Positions 1 to 11,035 of a stretch of DNA of 64,000 bases are shown one piece after another. Made by a program: the position numbers and the translations under genes. Where the stretch lies: positions 27,429,402-27,493,401 of the forward strand of contig CM075760.1 in NCBI GenBank assembly GCA_037974335.1. The letters run 5' to 3'. The notes under the pieces are model-generated. The model ran no database searches. It worked only from the letters and a program-made list of their open reading frames with translations, and was not told where the DNA came from. Numbering within the stretch: the stretch's first letter is position 1; every line of letters begins with the position of its first letter. The stretch comes from Prionace glauca. Lineage: Eukaryota; Chordata; Chondrichthyes; Carcharhiniformes; Carcharhinidae.

Positions 1-566
1 CTGAATGGCTGGTTATCGGACAACAGTCTAATCGAACGCTGAGGATGCGATAAGACAAAGTGTTGGAGTGCACAGTAGATATTGAATATAGTATTATCCT
101 GGCATAATTTTTACTTTTGGTAATGTTCTGTTTTTCTCTCTGCACATTTATGAAGAGTACTCTTCCGAAAATCAGCATTATTATGTAAACGTTTTCAGAG
201 TGATAGTTTCCAGTCTTGTATGCACCGAATATAAAGACTGTTCCTCGGAAGGAACTAAGTGGAAATAATAAATACTTAAATTTCTCATCCACTGGCTGAT
301 CAGAGGTCCAGCTCTAAGTTCCTCATATGAAAAACGTTCTGGCAAACCAAAACCGATGGGAAAGCACCTTACCAAACTCATCACGATCAGCTGAACTTGA
401 AAATAACTGAGAATGGACAACAATATGGATTGGGCACAACATTGTTAAACATTCATAAATTCGCTGAATTTGACAGGATCACAGAGTGAGTAAACATGCA
501 TAGCGGAAGTGAATCCATGGACACAAATCAGATCAGGTGGACTACAATGATAAAATGACGTTTGAT
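1..566. other. Intergenic DNA downstream of receptor gene A
   Basis: No gene, RNA or clear repeat was recognised here. The short open frames have no recognisable domain. The stretch lies 3' of receptor gene A, which is on the minus strand. Confidence 0.5.
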
Positions 567-572
567 TTTATT
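567..572 (-). promoter_or_regulatory. Candidate poly(A) signal of receptor gene A
   Basis: AATAAA on the minus strand, four bases after the stop codon of the receptor at 577. This would give a very short 3' UTR, so another signal further downstream may be used. Confidence 0.35.
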
Positions 573-576
573 CTTT

Positions 577-1487
577 TCATCTCTTATGCAATTTACCAAT
601 TAGAAACAAAGGATATCTCACCCCGTTTTTTAACTCTTCCCTGAACTTGCTCTGGGGCCCTGCGTAAATGAAAGGGTTGATGCAGCAACTCAAAAGCTGA
701 AGCATATATCCGTATTCCTCCAGAACAAATGTAGACTGACTGACATTAGAACTTGAGAAATAAGTCACTTTCGCTACTCGGACGTAAAAGATGGTTATAA
801 AGAATATTAAATATAAGATGATGAAACTGCCTGAAATGGCAAAGAGTAAAACAATAGATTTTTGCCTGTTTTCCAGCTCTGGGTCACTCTGATTCTCTCC
901 ATTTTTCCCGGTCCGCAGTCTCTTACGAGCTCTGCTGGCCGCTATTATGTGTCTGACAGTCAGAGCATTGAGTAGTAAAATTAGAATGAATGGGAGACAA
1001 GGGGTTAAAATACAATGAATCCAGTCAAATGCAACCCATCCTGGTTCGGTGTAAAATGTTGATTTTATGCCGCAGAACCAGGGCACATTATTAATTATGA
1101 CTAAAGGTTCATGTGTAAAATATAAGAAAGAATTTTTGAAACAACTCAGTATGGACACGATTGTTATGACCCGTGCAGCTGTCTTCACAGTGCAGTATTT
1201 GATTTTTAGCTTCTGGCAACAAATGGCTGCGAATCGATCAAAGGTGAAAACCACCGTTAACCAGGCAGAACTGTCTATTGCAGCATAAGTTAGGACAGAA
1301 CGAAAACTGCACACTTGTGTGATGGACAGAAAACTGAACGGGAAATAGATACCAGCAATCCGGTTCAATATCACAGTGCTGACAAGGAGCAGTAGATCAG
1401 TCGCCGCCATAGAAACAAGATAGCAAGTGATGCATCTGGAGAGACCACACCTTCCTTTTGACAAGATCACAATCACCACTAAGTTAG
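577..1487 (-). CDS. GPR139-like rhodopsin-family receptor, gene A, exon 2
   Basis: Second coding exon of a class A G-protein-coupled receptor; with exon 1 at 2362-2431 it gives 326 residues. Seen: the rest of TM1 after the splice, TM2 with the family Asp (MAATDLL), TM3 preceded by Cys and ending in TFDRF (a DRF version of DRY), a second extracellular Cys in PWFC, a basic third intracellular loop (RARKRLR) and TM7 with NPFIY. The acceptor is TTACAG before CTAACTTAG, phase 1. The exon is 911 nt, exactly as in gene B. Proteins of this kind in sharks are usually annotated as probable GPCR 139; ligand and coupling cannot be read from the sequence. A longer frame running on upstream to 1587 is intron read-through. 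No internal stop or frameshift, so the gene looks functional. Confidence 0.9.
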
Positions 1488-2361
1488 CTGTAACAAAGAT
1501 AGACACAGAGATTGAGAAAGACGAAACAGAAATGCAGAAAAAAAAACAAACAAAGCAAAATACTGCGGTCACTGGAACCTGAAACAAAAACAGAAAAAAA
1601 ACTGAAAGAACTGCGGGGAGAGAATAGAGACAAATTTTCGAATCCAGATGACCACTGCCACTGCAGATGTCTCACGCATTTTCACATTGTGAGAACACAG
1701 TGACAGCTAACTTACATGGCAAGGGTAACCTGCAGATAATTCACAGAGGGCAGCGTTAATAACACACGTTAAATTTACCCATTATCACAGAGCGAATATT
1801 CGTCAACAGAATGTTTTCAAAACAAAATGGATCTACTTTCATACGGAAATCATGGTTTGGTTATTCACCTTGAGTTTGGATGTCAATAACATTTGGACAT
1901 TTTGTGTAAACTGAGATGAAAATGTGCCGATTACATGAAAGTAACATTGACACTAACATAATATAACTGCATGTAGTTTGATGACAAGATACTCTTTTAG
2001 CCAAGGCAATTGTGCCAGCAAAGTGAATAAATAAATATGCAAGCGGCATTCACTGTTTGTCATCTTTCTGGTAATTCACTCACAATATCGTTAAGACAAT
2101 GGCAAAAACAGTCACACTAAGATAACATGGTCGCATTTCAAAAAATCATGCAGTGTATCTAACGCAATATAATTACAATTATACGAGGCAAACAGTCTGA
2201 TAATTCACACGAAGCAGCAGTGTCAATGACCAGACTTCCATCTTGAAAAAAAAGGCAGAAAAAGGTCGGAAAATATAATGAAAGGGGAAAATCGTGTAGA
2301 AGAGCAGTGACCCAGGCTAATCAATACATTCCCAAAATAATGCCGGGCTAGGATACTTCAC
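1488..2361 (-). other. Intron of receptor gene A
   Basis: An 874-bp intron with GT...AG ends (GTGAAG donor, TTACAG acceptor on the minus strand). It contains a plus-strand fragment of a common interspersed repeat at about 1545-1665 (AGCAAAATACTGCGG then an A-rich stretch), like those at 11036 and 16480. Nothing else recognised. Confidence 0.7.
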
Positions 2362-2431
2362 CTGGAACCCCGATAGCGGCAAGGACGGGATAGTAAATGG
2401 CAAACAGCAATCCTTGTGGTGCTCCGTGCAT
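2362..2431 (-). CDS. GPR139-like receptor, gene A, exon 1
   Basis: A 70-nt first coding exon, too short to show as an ORF. It starts ATGCACGGAGCACC and encodes MHGAPQGLLFAIYYPVLAAI then GVP, ending in phase 1 at a GTGAAG donor. The split codon joins to CT of exon 2 (Ala) to give GVP-A-NLVV, the middle of TM1. Gene B has the same exon length and nearly the same peptide (MHVPPKGLVFAIYYPVIAAI), which supports both the start codon and the splice. The N-terminus outside the membrane is only about 7 residues, unusually short for this family, and has no N-glycosylation site. Confidence 0.85.
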
Positions 2432-2599
2432 TTCTAACAGAATCTCACAACGCGTTTTTTATTCCAGTTTCCAGTTACCTGATTTATATGTAATGTCAGC
2501 CTCCAGAGACTTCACTAATTGGTTTGGATTTTTAAAACTTTATTGGTCTAAATTTAACCAGGGGTTTAGTGCAGCTGCCGTCAGACCTGGATTTTCCGA

Positions 2600-3885
2600 T
2601 TCGATGTATTCACAAACAAAACTCACACCAACTTTCTAAAACTTTTCAGTGATAAATTGCTCCATTTGGTTGAAAAGCTGAGTGTTGTGAATCTGGAAAT
2701 GAGAACCATGGGATTTGTGTTATCTATTAACTTGTTTCCCAGAGTTAGCCTCAGGTTTGTAATTCCATTTGTTTTGTATGTTGAAGCGAATCTTATATCA
2801 AAATTAGGAGAAAAAAAGTGAAATATTAAATCTTGGAACAAATCATAAGGGAAATGGATCACAATATTTGGAAGGAGGTGTTTCGGTATTGATATTATTG
2901 GCATGTGAATGGTATTATTGATGATTGAGTGGAAAGTATTGGATCGCTGGGCTGCTGGTGGTCAGTTCCCTTCCCTCTTGTTGAATTCCTCCCTTTGATA
3001 AGAGACGTGGGTTTATTTTACCTGCCCGTTCGTAGGAGAAAGGGAATAACCAACACACGACAGCAGTGCTGCGGGATCAACGGAACTAAAGAGACTTGTA
3101 TAGAATTGTAAACAGTGCGTTATGCTAAAGTTCTCGAACAGGACTTGCAGAATTAGAATTAAGGTCATTGACACACTAGTTTAGATTATATTTACTAATT
3201 ACTGTCTTAGTCTCCGTGGCGCAATTGGTCAATGCGTTTGGCTGTTAACTAAAAGGACGGTGGTTCGAGACCACCCAGGGATGCAATTTTGCCCTTTTCA
3301 CACCATCAGCATTCATAGAGAAACAGTTGAGGCCTGGAAGTGGGTTCGTGAGCGCTAATAGAACAAAAATAGCTCTTACTTGCTACCAGCTGGATTATTA
3401 TCTGGTGTTACAGACAATATTTCATGACAATTGATTTGAAGCATATTACATATAACATTATTTACATGTTTCCATTATACCATTAACCTTAAAATATTAC
3501 AATCGAAACATGAACTTGTGGCTAAGCATTTATTCCAATTCCATATTCCTGCTTCCATTCATTCCTGGATTGATCATAACCCTGTCTAACCCAAACTGAA
3601 ATGTGTTCAATGATAGAGCATCAGAACCCTCTGGAGTAGAGAATTCCCAAGATTCACCAGCCTTTGAGTCAAACAATTTCTCCTCATCTCAGCCCTAAAT
3701 CATGAGTGTTTTATCTTGAGATTGTGCCCCCGTGTTTCAGATTCCCGGATCAGGGACAATAATATCTCAGTATCCACCCTATCAAATTCATATAATCATT
3801 GAATCCCTGCAGTTTATCAATGCTAACTATACTTTCTCATTAAAGCTGTTGAGATTTTCCAGCATTTTCTCTTTTTTTGATTCAG
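2600..3885 (+). repeat. Left arm of a large inverted duplication carrying tRNA-Asn
   Basis: This block matches, in reverse complement, 13925-15075. Matching landmarks in order are the sequence around 2630-2660 with 15000-15040, the segment 2940-3130 with 14590-14790, the tRNA-Asn, 3400-3490 with 14270-14340, the segment 3550-3680 with 14080-14220, and a TTTTCCAGCATTTT end near 3855. By eye the arms differ at roughly one base in four or five, so the duplication is old. A third, shorter copy lies at 7790-8340 on the minus strand. Confidence 0.75.
3210..3283 (+). tRNA. tRNA-Asn (GTT)
   Basis: 74-nt cloverleaf with anticodon GTT in the loop CTGTTAA and a B box GGTTCGAGACC. The acceptor stem has a C-A mismatch and G-T pairs, and the D loop differs from the usual Asn sequence. 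TTTT follows 3 bases after the end. It is plausibly transcribed but somewhat decayed compared with the copy at 7865. Confidence 0.8.
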
Positions 3886-4592
3886 ATTCAAGCATCCTTA
3901 GATTTTGCTTTTATTCTGTCTAAAATGCGGGGATCCAAACTGCACACACTGTTCCAAATGTGGTCTCAACAAAACCCTGAATTAATGGAGCAAGGCATCA
4001 AACAACTCAAAACTTAACTCCGTGCTCGGGGCTGGAAGGAGAGTGTGACAGTGGACAAGATGAGATATCTGAGTTTCTTTGTACTGTTATCTGTAAACTC
4101 CACCTCCTCTCAATGCCGTATGTCTGACATTCGCTTTCCCTGCTTTCCAGGTGAAGCTCGGATTCACCAACTGTCTGTGTGTGTCTCAAACACCGAATTG
4201 ACCCTGGGAACTGAACAGCCAGAGGGAGCTGGATGAGAGACGGCGACAGAAACGGGAAGAGAAGCGGTTTGGTAAATGACTTGTGCCCGTTACCCTCCGT
4301 GATGAATTCCTGCCGTGTGTTACCTTCCAAGTTTCACAGGAACCACAGTGATGGGTTTGGTGGGATTTGGAAATTGAAAGTGTCACATGAGCAGTGTGCG
4401 GGACTATTTCACCTCACTGTCCATTTCCTGTTCCAGCTAACAGGAATCACTGCTTTCATTGGCTGAAACAGTTACTTGTGTGTGATGGCAATGTGAAGGA
4501 TAAACTTGCATTTGATGAATAAAAAGTCCGAAATACCATAAAAAACAGGTGATTCATGGATAAATGAACATTTTAAAACACTTGTATTAGCT
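3886..4592. other. Unassigned DNA between tRNA genes
   Basis: Overlapping short open frames occur on both strands at 4007-4466, but none shows a recognisable domain or a convincing splice pattern. No repeat family was recognised. Confidence 0.4.
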
Positions 4593-4664
4593 TCCCTGCT
4601 GGTCTAGCGGTTAGGATTCGGCGCTTTCACCGCTGCAGCCCGGGCTCGATTCCCGGTCAAGAAA
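4593..4664 (+). tRNA. tRNA-Glu (TTC), slightly decayed
   Basis: 72-nt Glu-type tRNA with anticodon TTC in the loop CTTTCAC and a D arm GGTCTAGCGGTTAGGA. The 3' acceptor strand is TCAAGAA instead of TCAGGGA, leaving mismatches, and the T arm is CGGGCTCGATTCCCG. There is no T run right after it. It may be a pseudogene. Confidence 0.75.
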
Positions 4665-5304
4665 TGTAGATTTATTGCTGTACAACAATGCTGTGTTACT
4701 TCCAGGTCTGCAACTGTCAGAATCAATGTTGGGCAGGTTTCCTTGTTTGTGTCTGAATTGGAAAAGTCACATGCAAAGAATCAAAAATAAAATAAGAGAG
4801 CGATAGGCTTGAAAGTGCTGATGATACAAAATGCTGATACGGGTTAAAATCTGGCTGTTAATGGGGGAAATTTTATTGTTTCCACCGACACCAATATCTC
4901 GCAGATCTGTCTCCAAATCTCTGCTTCAATGACAAGAAAACCTTTAATTGAATGAAATAGTAAACTCTCCCACCCCTAGTGAAGTGGAGGCAATTTTCAC
5001 TCAGAAACCAGTAACTGTGAGTTTAATAATGTGGGAAGGAGAAAGACTCAGTTTGAGCGGTGACATTGCGGGAGGAATGGAGAGCTGGAGTTCACCTAGA
5101 AAAGCAGCAAAGTTGCAAATCAATGGCGCCCAACGTTGTACAGTCCATTAACGGTGATAATTTAATGTTAATCAGCAGAATCACCACACGATGGTTTATC
5201 ACAGTTTGATACTAATCCTGTAAATGGAGTGAACTGCAGGAGCATTGAATGCAGTAGAAAGAGCAGCGTGGTAGTAGCACAGTGGTTAGCACTGCAGTGT
5301 ATGT
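4665..5304. other. Spacer with a SINE-head fragment
   Basis: No gene is visible. Bases 5270-5297 (AGCACAGTGGTTAGCACTGC) match the tRNA-like head of the SINE type seen complete at 43005, ending just before tRNA-Lys. Confidence 0.45.
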
Positions 5305-5377
5305 GCCCGGCTAGCTCAGTCGGTAGAGCATGAGACTCTTAATCGCAGGGTCGTGGGTTCGAGCCCCACGTTGGGCG
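5305..5377 (+). tRNA. tRNA-Lys (CTT)
   Basis: 73-nt tRNA with anticodon CTT in the loop CTCTTAA. The acceptor stem GCCCGGC/GTTGGGC closes, the T arm CGTGGGTTCGAGCCCCACG is perfect, and TTTTT follows within 10 bases as a Pol III terminator. One A-G mismatch is present in the anticodon stem. Otherwise it matches the vertebrate consensus, so it is probably functional. Confidence 0.92.
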
Positions 5378-6359
5378 TCAATGTTTTTAAACTTTGACTT
5401 ATTCCTGGGTGAATTCCAGACCTGCGTTCCTCCAGAAGTGTCACAGCTAAAACTGTGTCTCTCTCGCTTCTACGTTGTTCATCTCACAGTTGTGAATGAA
5501 AACTGCCTCCAGATCACTGGAAGGCGGTGAGTTTATCGCTGAACTCAGCGAGAGGTTTTGTTCTCATTTGTTATGAGATTTAAACCCAGATCTGCGAGAT
5601 TGTGTCAGTGGAAACAACAATCATCTCCATTGTAATTCAATCACTGCAGCCTTCCATCCTATCAAAAGACTATTTGTTCTTTCCTCCTCTCTGTCTCTAT
5701 TTTCCTTGACTCTGCACTTGTTTGTAAACCATTAAATCATCAATTTCTTCCGGTTAGCTTCAAAGGTCAGCAACCTGTATCATTCCCTGTCTTTCCCTCC
5801 ACAGAAACTGTTGAAACTGATGAATCTTCCAACATTTTCCGTTTTGAGGTGGGATTTGCAGCAACTACAATTCCTTCCTTTGGATCACAGTGGATCACTT
5901 TTCTCTGACTGAACCATAACTGTCTCAATAGTTAAAGGGCTGAGGTTTTAAATAATAAGAGCCCCGAATATGTCACCCTGTCTGACATGAAATGAAACAA
6001 AATGAAAATGATAAATTATTTCATAAAATGCTGCTAACACAATATAGATTTCATTGTCAGCATTTGTTGTCCATCCCTATTTCCCACTGAACTAACTATG
6101 TTATTCGGCCATTTCAGAGGGCAGTTTAGACTCAATTACATTGTCTTACATTCTCTCTCCAGAGATGCCGTCATGCCTGGTGAGATTTTCCAGCATTTTA
6201 AGTTTTTGTTTTAAGTTCCAGCATCTGCAGTAATTTGCTGTCGGCTGAAGGAGTCATTCCTGTTCTATCAAAACAATTTTTTTTTCCTCGACAAGCCGTT
6301 CTGGAGAATTTGAAAAACGCTGCAATGTACCGGTCAGATTAAGGCTGCTATTCGCATCT
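5378..6359. other. Spacer with interspersed-repeat fragments
   Basis: No gene. Old repeat pieces on the minus strand lie at about 5800-5870 (a CAACATTTTCCG-type repeat), 6046-6130 (a SINE middle, CATTTGTTGTCCATCCCTA) and 6150-6245 (GAGATTTTCCAGCATTTT then CCAGCATCTGCAGTAATTTG). Confidence 0.5.
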
Positions 6360-6431
6360 TCCCTGGTGGTCTAGTGGTTAGGATTCGGCGCTCTCACCAC
6401 CGCGGCCCGGGTTCGATTCCCGGTCAGGGAA
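6360..6431 (+). tRNA. tRNA-Glu (CTC)
   Basis: 72-nt tRNA with anticodon CTC in CTCTCAC. The acceptor stem TCCCTGG/TCAGGGA is almost perfect, the T arm CCGGGTTCGATTCCCGG is perfect, and TTTT follows six bases later. There is one C-A mismatch in the anticodon stem. Probably functional. Confidence 0.92.
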
Positions 6432-7789
6432 TGTAGGTTTTGTTGCTGCCGATCAGCCCAAGATTTAGGAGGGGCTGAAATTCCTTCCTGATGGAAAACA
6501 GGAGCGATCATTTTGTCAGTTTGAACCAGCTGGAGAAACAAAATAAACCCATTGGCCCAATCCCGGCAATTTATATTAACATTCCACTTGCTGCTTCCTC
6601 CAGTCAAACTGAATAATAATACATTCCACTCCACTACATTTCACTGCAGCTCACCACACTCAAAGATCATTCGCAGCCTCTGCCTCTTCTCTCGCTTCTT
6701 GTGGGAAATCTGCTGAACAACATGAGCTTTTCACAGTTCTGCTGTGATATCTGAGATTTGTATCTCACTGATCATCATTACTGTCTCCATTGCTTCATCC
6801 TAGGTCACTGTCACTACAGATATAGTCACACAGTCATTCTATCACCTGCAGCAAATGATATTCCCTTCCTTTGTTCTTAAATACATTCACCTCCAGAAAC
6901 TGATTACACGGTGAGTATAATGTTCTGTTTAGCTGACAGTTTATCATCAATCCTGTTCCAGAATGGAGTAGCACCGTGTCAAAGTGGGTGGGAGTTGGTG
7001 ACTCCACCAATTCTGAAAGCTCACTGAACCCCCGCGTATTTAGCCCCGCCCTCTCACCCTCCATCTCTCCAACTCATTGATAAATGTCACTATTAAAACT
7101 AATGATGGTGAACTGAAGACGTGGAATCGAGATTAATAAATGGTGTTGGGAAGCGGCCGGGGGTGGGGATGTGGAGTTTGTGGAGGGTGGAGGTGGAGGG
7201 GGGGGAGGGAGGCGTTGGGGGCGTGGAGTGAGGGCGGGGGGGGGGGCGGTGCGGAGGGCATGGGAAATTATGATGGATACTGAGATGATAATGTCCATGA
7301 AATACTAGCCCTAAAATCCCATTGAGTTACATTCAGAGTCAGATTGCAGCTCGGCTGGCGTATTCGCCCGTTTTATAACCAGGCACCGCAGATAAACCGT
7401 GTTCTTCATTTCCCATTGGGAGATAACGTCTGGAGATTGAAGTTGGGATTACGTGAAACTTCAAATTGTACATTCGATGCAGTTATCAGACGTTAATCAC
7501 ATTCAGAATCTGAGTGGGTAAACATTTCTGCCCTCTGCAATTCGTTTGTCAGACATTTTCACCGTATAGTCTTAAAAAAGGCACAAAGAAACACACACAC
7601 ACAGAGGTATTGGAGCCTACAGAGAGACGGGGGTGAGGGGCATACACAGATTCAGGGACACATGTAGATGGAGGGGCACACTAGATTCAGACGCAGACAT
7701 ATAGAGATCCTGCTAATTCTAAAGATACAAGGGCACACACAGTATCAGAGGCATATACAATGCCTCAGCTTGTACACGACCAAACTGTC
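6432..7789. other. Spacer with a G-rich tract
   Basis: No gene recognised. Bases about 7155-7255 are strongly G-rich on the plus strand with runs of up to nine G, able to form G-quadruplexes in principle. Bases 7590-7760 carry short CA-rich simple sequence. The C-rich reverse frame at 7074-7298 is an artefact of the G tract. Confidence 0.5.
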
Positions 7790-7881
7790 TCTCGTAGTTC
7801 CAGACTTTTCAAGCAGGCAACTGTTGACCCGTGAATGCTGACAGTGAGAAAAATAGAAAAATTCCGCCCCTGGGTGGTCTC

Positions 7882-7917
<36 letters not shown>

Positions 7918-8340
7918 GACCAATTGCGCCAGAGAGACTGAAACAACCGTAGTTAAATATATTCTAAACTTGTGTGTCAGTGACCACAATTCTATTTCTG
8001 AAAACCTGTTCCAGAACTGCAGAATGTCCGCACTGTTTACAATTCTATACAAGTCTCTTTAGTTCCGTTGATCCCGCAGCACTGCTGTAGTGTGTTGGTT
8101 ATTCCCTTTCTCCTATGAACGGGCAGGTAAAATAAATCCGTGTCTTTATCACAGGCAGGAATTCAACAGGAGGGAAGGGAACGAACCACCAGTCGCCCAA
8201 AGATCCAAAACTTGCCACTCAATCATCAATAACACCATATACAACTTCACCTCCTTCCGAATATTGTGATCCATTTCCCTCAGGACTTTTTCCAAGATTT
8301 AATATTGCCCCTTGTTTTCTCCTAATTGTAATAGGAGATT
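7790..8340 (-). repeat. Third copy of the tRNA-Asn block
   Basis: Matches the blocks at 2600-3885 (inverted) and 13925-15075 (same strand). Shared landmarks are CAGCATTCA near 7833, the tRNA-Asn, AATTCTATACAAGTCTCTTT at 8041 and the TATTCCCTTTCTCCTATGAA piece at 8100. It is shorter than the other two and stops at about 8340, before tRNA-Gly. Confidence 0.7.
7865..7938 (-). tRNA. tRNA-Asn (GTT)
   Basis: 74-nt Asn tRNA on the minus strand with anticodon GTT in CTGTTAA. The anticodon stem TTCGG/CCGAA and the T arm GTGGTTCGAGACCAC are perfect, and a T run follows within six bases. One C-C mismatch sits at the base of the acceptor stem. It is the best preserved of the three Asn copies in the window. 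Confidence 0.9.
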
Positions 8341-8379
8341 CGCTTCAATATGGAGAGAGAACGGAGAAAGAAGAAGCTT

Positions 8380-8450
8380 TGCATTAGCCGGGAATCGATC
8401 CCGGGTATCCCTTGTGGCAGGCGAGAATTCTACCACTGAACCACCAATGC
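8380..8450 (-). tRNA. tRNA-Gly (GCC)
   Basis: 71-nt tRNA with anticodon GCC in the loop CTGCCAC. The D arm is TGGTTCAGTGGTAGAAT and the T arm CCGGGATCGATTCCCGG has the usual T replaced by A at the start of the loop. The acceptor stem GCATTGG/CTAATGC has one T-T or G-T class defect. No T run follows directly (TTCTTCTTT). Confidence 0.85.
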
Positions 8451-8924
8451 TGCTCTTACTGCTACTACCCCCACATGCTCTCTCTTCCTTCACACTCAGC
8501 AGCATTGTAATTTCCTTACTTTGTCCTTTCGTTCCCCAAATGCCCACAAATGCTCTCACTCAAATCTCACACGCAACATCGCACAAGCCTCTCATGCTGT
8601 TAACACCTTCCTTTCATTCACAACCACATCTCAAACTTTCAACCTTCCTCCAAAACACTCCGCAACAATCCCCCTCTCACACAGCCTCATTCTCCCAAAT
8701 CTGCCTCTGCTTTCATCACATCAGTCTAAACACGCTTAAAACGTCTTCAAATCATTCGCACACTGTCTCTTCCAGTCAACCCATATCACTACAATACGCA
8801 TCATGCCATTCTGCAAAAGCTTTAAATTGCAACATTTCTTCAAAGCTGCTACCCAGTGCGACACCAGGCCAAACTTCCACTTTGAACACTTGATAACACT
8901 GATATAGGGTTACAAGTTAGCTCG
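8451..8924. other. C/T-rich unique-looking DNA
   Basis: Open plus-strand frames run through 8312-8893, but the translation is low-complexity Ser/His/Leu-rich, crosses the tRNA-Gly and has no domain. I read it as composition rather than a gene. Confidence 0.5.
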
Positions 8925-9030
8925 GAATGAATTAAACAAATAGGGCTTAGGAGAGCTAGGAGGAGGCATGAGAAATCCTTGGCAAGTCGGATAAAGGAAA
9001 ACCCCAAAGCTTTTTACTCTGACGTTAAAA
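8925..9030 (+). mobile_element. CR1-like LINE fragment (ORF2 linker)
   Basis: The plus-strand translation reads RRARRRHEKSLASRIKENPK with near matches to the segment between endonuclease and reverse transcriptase of the intact CR1 (RRARRGHEKTLAGKIKENPK). Only about 100 bp is left. Confidence 0.6.
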
Positions 9031-9498
9031 AATGCATTAAATCTTCATATATTGAGGCCAGTCTGCGACATCTGAAAGAACCGAATCCTAACCACGAGAC
9101 CCCCAAGATCCCATCTGCCTGATTCTCCCAGATACTGGTTACAGGAATGTGCACAGCGCCAATTGTCCGCACTCACACACTCTTTCCTGTCTTAAGATTT
9201 GAAATTGTTTATATTTTCACATTGGCTTCCAGTGTGATGAAAGCAGAGCTGTGATAAGCTGATGTTGTTCAGTGGATTTACTGCAGTAAGGTTTATGTCA
9301 GTTCGATGCAAACATTGGTGTTTGAATGTGGTCAGTTACAGTGAAATTTAATACATTGGAAGGCAGCCTACTCATTTTTACAGCAGGAACCAGCAAGAGT
9401 AATGTAAATCTGAATTGTGCAACGGGACTGGTATTTCTCCCTGCTGTTCAAATTGGCACAAGTATTGACCACGATTTTCAGATTGTCGCCCAGTGTTG

Positions 9499-9570
9499 GC
9501 TTCCGTGGTGTAATGGTGAGGACTCTGGATTCTGAATTTAGCGATCCGAGTTCAAATCGTGGTGGAACCT
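9499..9570 (+). tRNA. tRNA-Gln (CTG), decayed
   Basis: 72-nt Gln-like tRNA with anticodon CTG in TTCTGAA and B box GAGTTCAAATC. The acceptor stem has a C-C mismatch and the T stem is broken (GTGG for CTCGG). TTTT follows. Likely a pseudogene of the family represented by the copy at 13722. Confidence 0.7.
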
Positions 9571-9659
9571 TGTTTTAATTTGCAATTACAGAGGATGGAT
9601 TGGCTGAAGGGCGTTTCATTTAAATTTATCACCAAATCCCAATCGAGTGGAGAATTTTC

Positions 9660-9905
9660 CAGCCCGTTCAACTGTTGTTACTCAGTTCAAAGGCAATTAG
9701 GGATGATAGGAAATGAATTAAGACGATCTCAATAATGGACCTTTTCCTCACAAGTAAAAAGAAACTTTTTGACAATGTTTCTGCCTGAAACTTTCAAAAT
9801 GTCGAGCTAATATGTGACAACTATCCCACTTTCCCATGTGGGCCAGTGGCGCAATAGATAACGCGTCTGACTACGGATCAAGAGGTTCCTGGTTGGCTCG
9901 GTGCA
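9660..9905 (+). repeat. Direct duplicate of 12505-12734, with tRNA-Arg
   Basis: Upstream landmarks shared with 12505-12734 include CAGTTCAAAGGC/CAATTCAAGACA, TTTTCCTCAC/ATTTCCTCAC and TTTTTGACAATGTTTC/TTTTGACCATGTTTC, leading into a tRNA-Arg in each copy. The two are in direct orientation. Confidence 0.55.
9840..9900 (+). pseudogene. tRNA-Arg (ACG) pseudogene
   Basis: The 5' part matches tRNA-Arg-ACG (GGGCCAGTGGCGCAATAGAT, anticodon loop CTACGGA), but the T arm has lost about 12 bases (AGGTTCCTGGTTGGCTCG). TTTTT follows. It cannot fold a T arm, so it is non-functional. Confidence 0.85.
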
Positions 9906-10273
9906 AATTTTTAAAAGGTGTTCACAAATTCCTTGTTACTTTTGATGAAAGAGGTATTTAATAGTTTTATACTTATTCAGACGAATGCTGGCAAGCATAT
10001 TTTCAGCTTCTCTGGAGAAAGTAATGTTAGGAAGTTGCTAATGAACAGAAACCGATTATTTTAAGTTTTTTTTCGGGAAAAATCATTTAATAAGATTAGG
10101 ACATTAAATAAATGCTAAACTCAAATACGTTTTGGACAAAAATCAACATGTCTTAGAGAACATGTCCAAAATTGCTGATCTGCCTCTCCTCTCAGAAGAA
10201 CACGCTGCTTCCTCGCCCACTCCCACTCTATCTGCCTTTTTACTACAGTTTATATTAACTAAACTTTGGGTAG

Positions 10274-10345
10274 AGGTTCTCACGGGAATGAACTCGCGAC
10301 CCCTGGTTTACAAGATCAATGGTCTAACCACTGAGCCACGGAGCC
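10274..10345 (-). pseudogene. tRNA-Thr (TGT)-like pseudogene
   Basis: On the minus strand the 5' half matches a Thr tRNA (GGCTCCGTGGCTCAGTGGTT, anticodon TGT in CTTGTAA, GGGGTCGCGAGTTCA). The T stem and the 3' acceptor strand are degraded with several mismatches, so it is probably inactive. Confidence 0.7.
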
Positions 10346-10698
10346 AAATGCTATGAGTTTACCCCCGGTACGAGTAGTATTATCAGTGGATTGAGGAGCA
10401 GGATGGGGTTTGAGGTGGGGGATTTTTCATGAATGAGGAAAGGTCTGAGGTGGAGAACAGGAAGTTAAAAGAAGCAACTTGAAAGTGACAAGATTTGACA
10501 TGTGTGCTGTGTGTGTATCTGACATGTATGTTGTGCCTGGCATGTGATTCTGCTTCAGAGTTTATCGTTAGTGTTACATCTCTGACTTCTCCAGCTCCGA
10601 TGCCAGTTCATCCAGCTGGAAGATTTGGATGTTGTTCCCTTCACAGACTCTGTGAGGCGAGTTTTCATTAAATAAAGAATTGAACAAAAAATGGTTCA

Positions 10699-10760
10699 CT
10701 CCGTGACTGGGAATCGAAACCGCGTCACAGCGCCGATCCTGATCATTGGACCTTCAGTGA
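10699..10760 (-). pseudogene. Degraded tRNA-Glu-like relic
   Basis: The minus strand carries a Glu-like D arm (GGTCCAATGATCAGGATCGG), GGCGCT, then a shortened variable region and TTTCGATTCCCAGTCACGGA. About 10 bases of the anticodon/T region are missing. This is a weak but consistent match to the two Glu genes nearby. Confidence 0.5.
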
Positions 10761-11035
10761 TGCTGATGTGAGAGATTTGTAATGAATTGACCATCTCTGC
10801 ATCCATTGCTTTATTTCCAATAATTTTCAACAAAAATAAGTCACGATGAGAAATGACGGGAGGTGAAAATGACAGGATTTGAACCTCAGTTAGAAAGTCC
10901 CAATCCATCCTCTGGGCAGGGATTGCAGTCTCAATGTTGGCAATTCCGCAGCTTATATCGACAAACACCCATTCAGCCTGTGTTCCTGTCTGTCTTCTCG
11001 ATCGGAGTAACTCCGTTTGATAAAGTATCATCTGG

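Noticed and set aside
4007-4466. Overlapping frames on both strands with a CTTTCCAG|GT-like site
   Set aside because: No family recognised, and no matching partner exon or start context; kept as unassigned DNA.
8312-8893. 193-residue plus-strand open frame
   Set aside because: It crosses tRNA-Gly, is low-complexity and has no recognisable domain or splice support.
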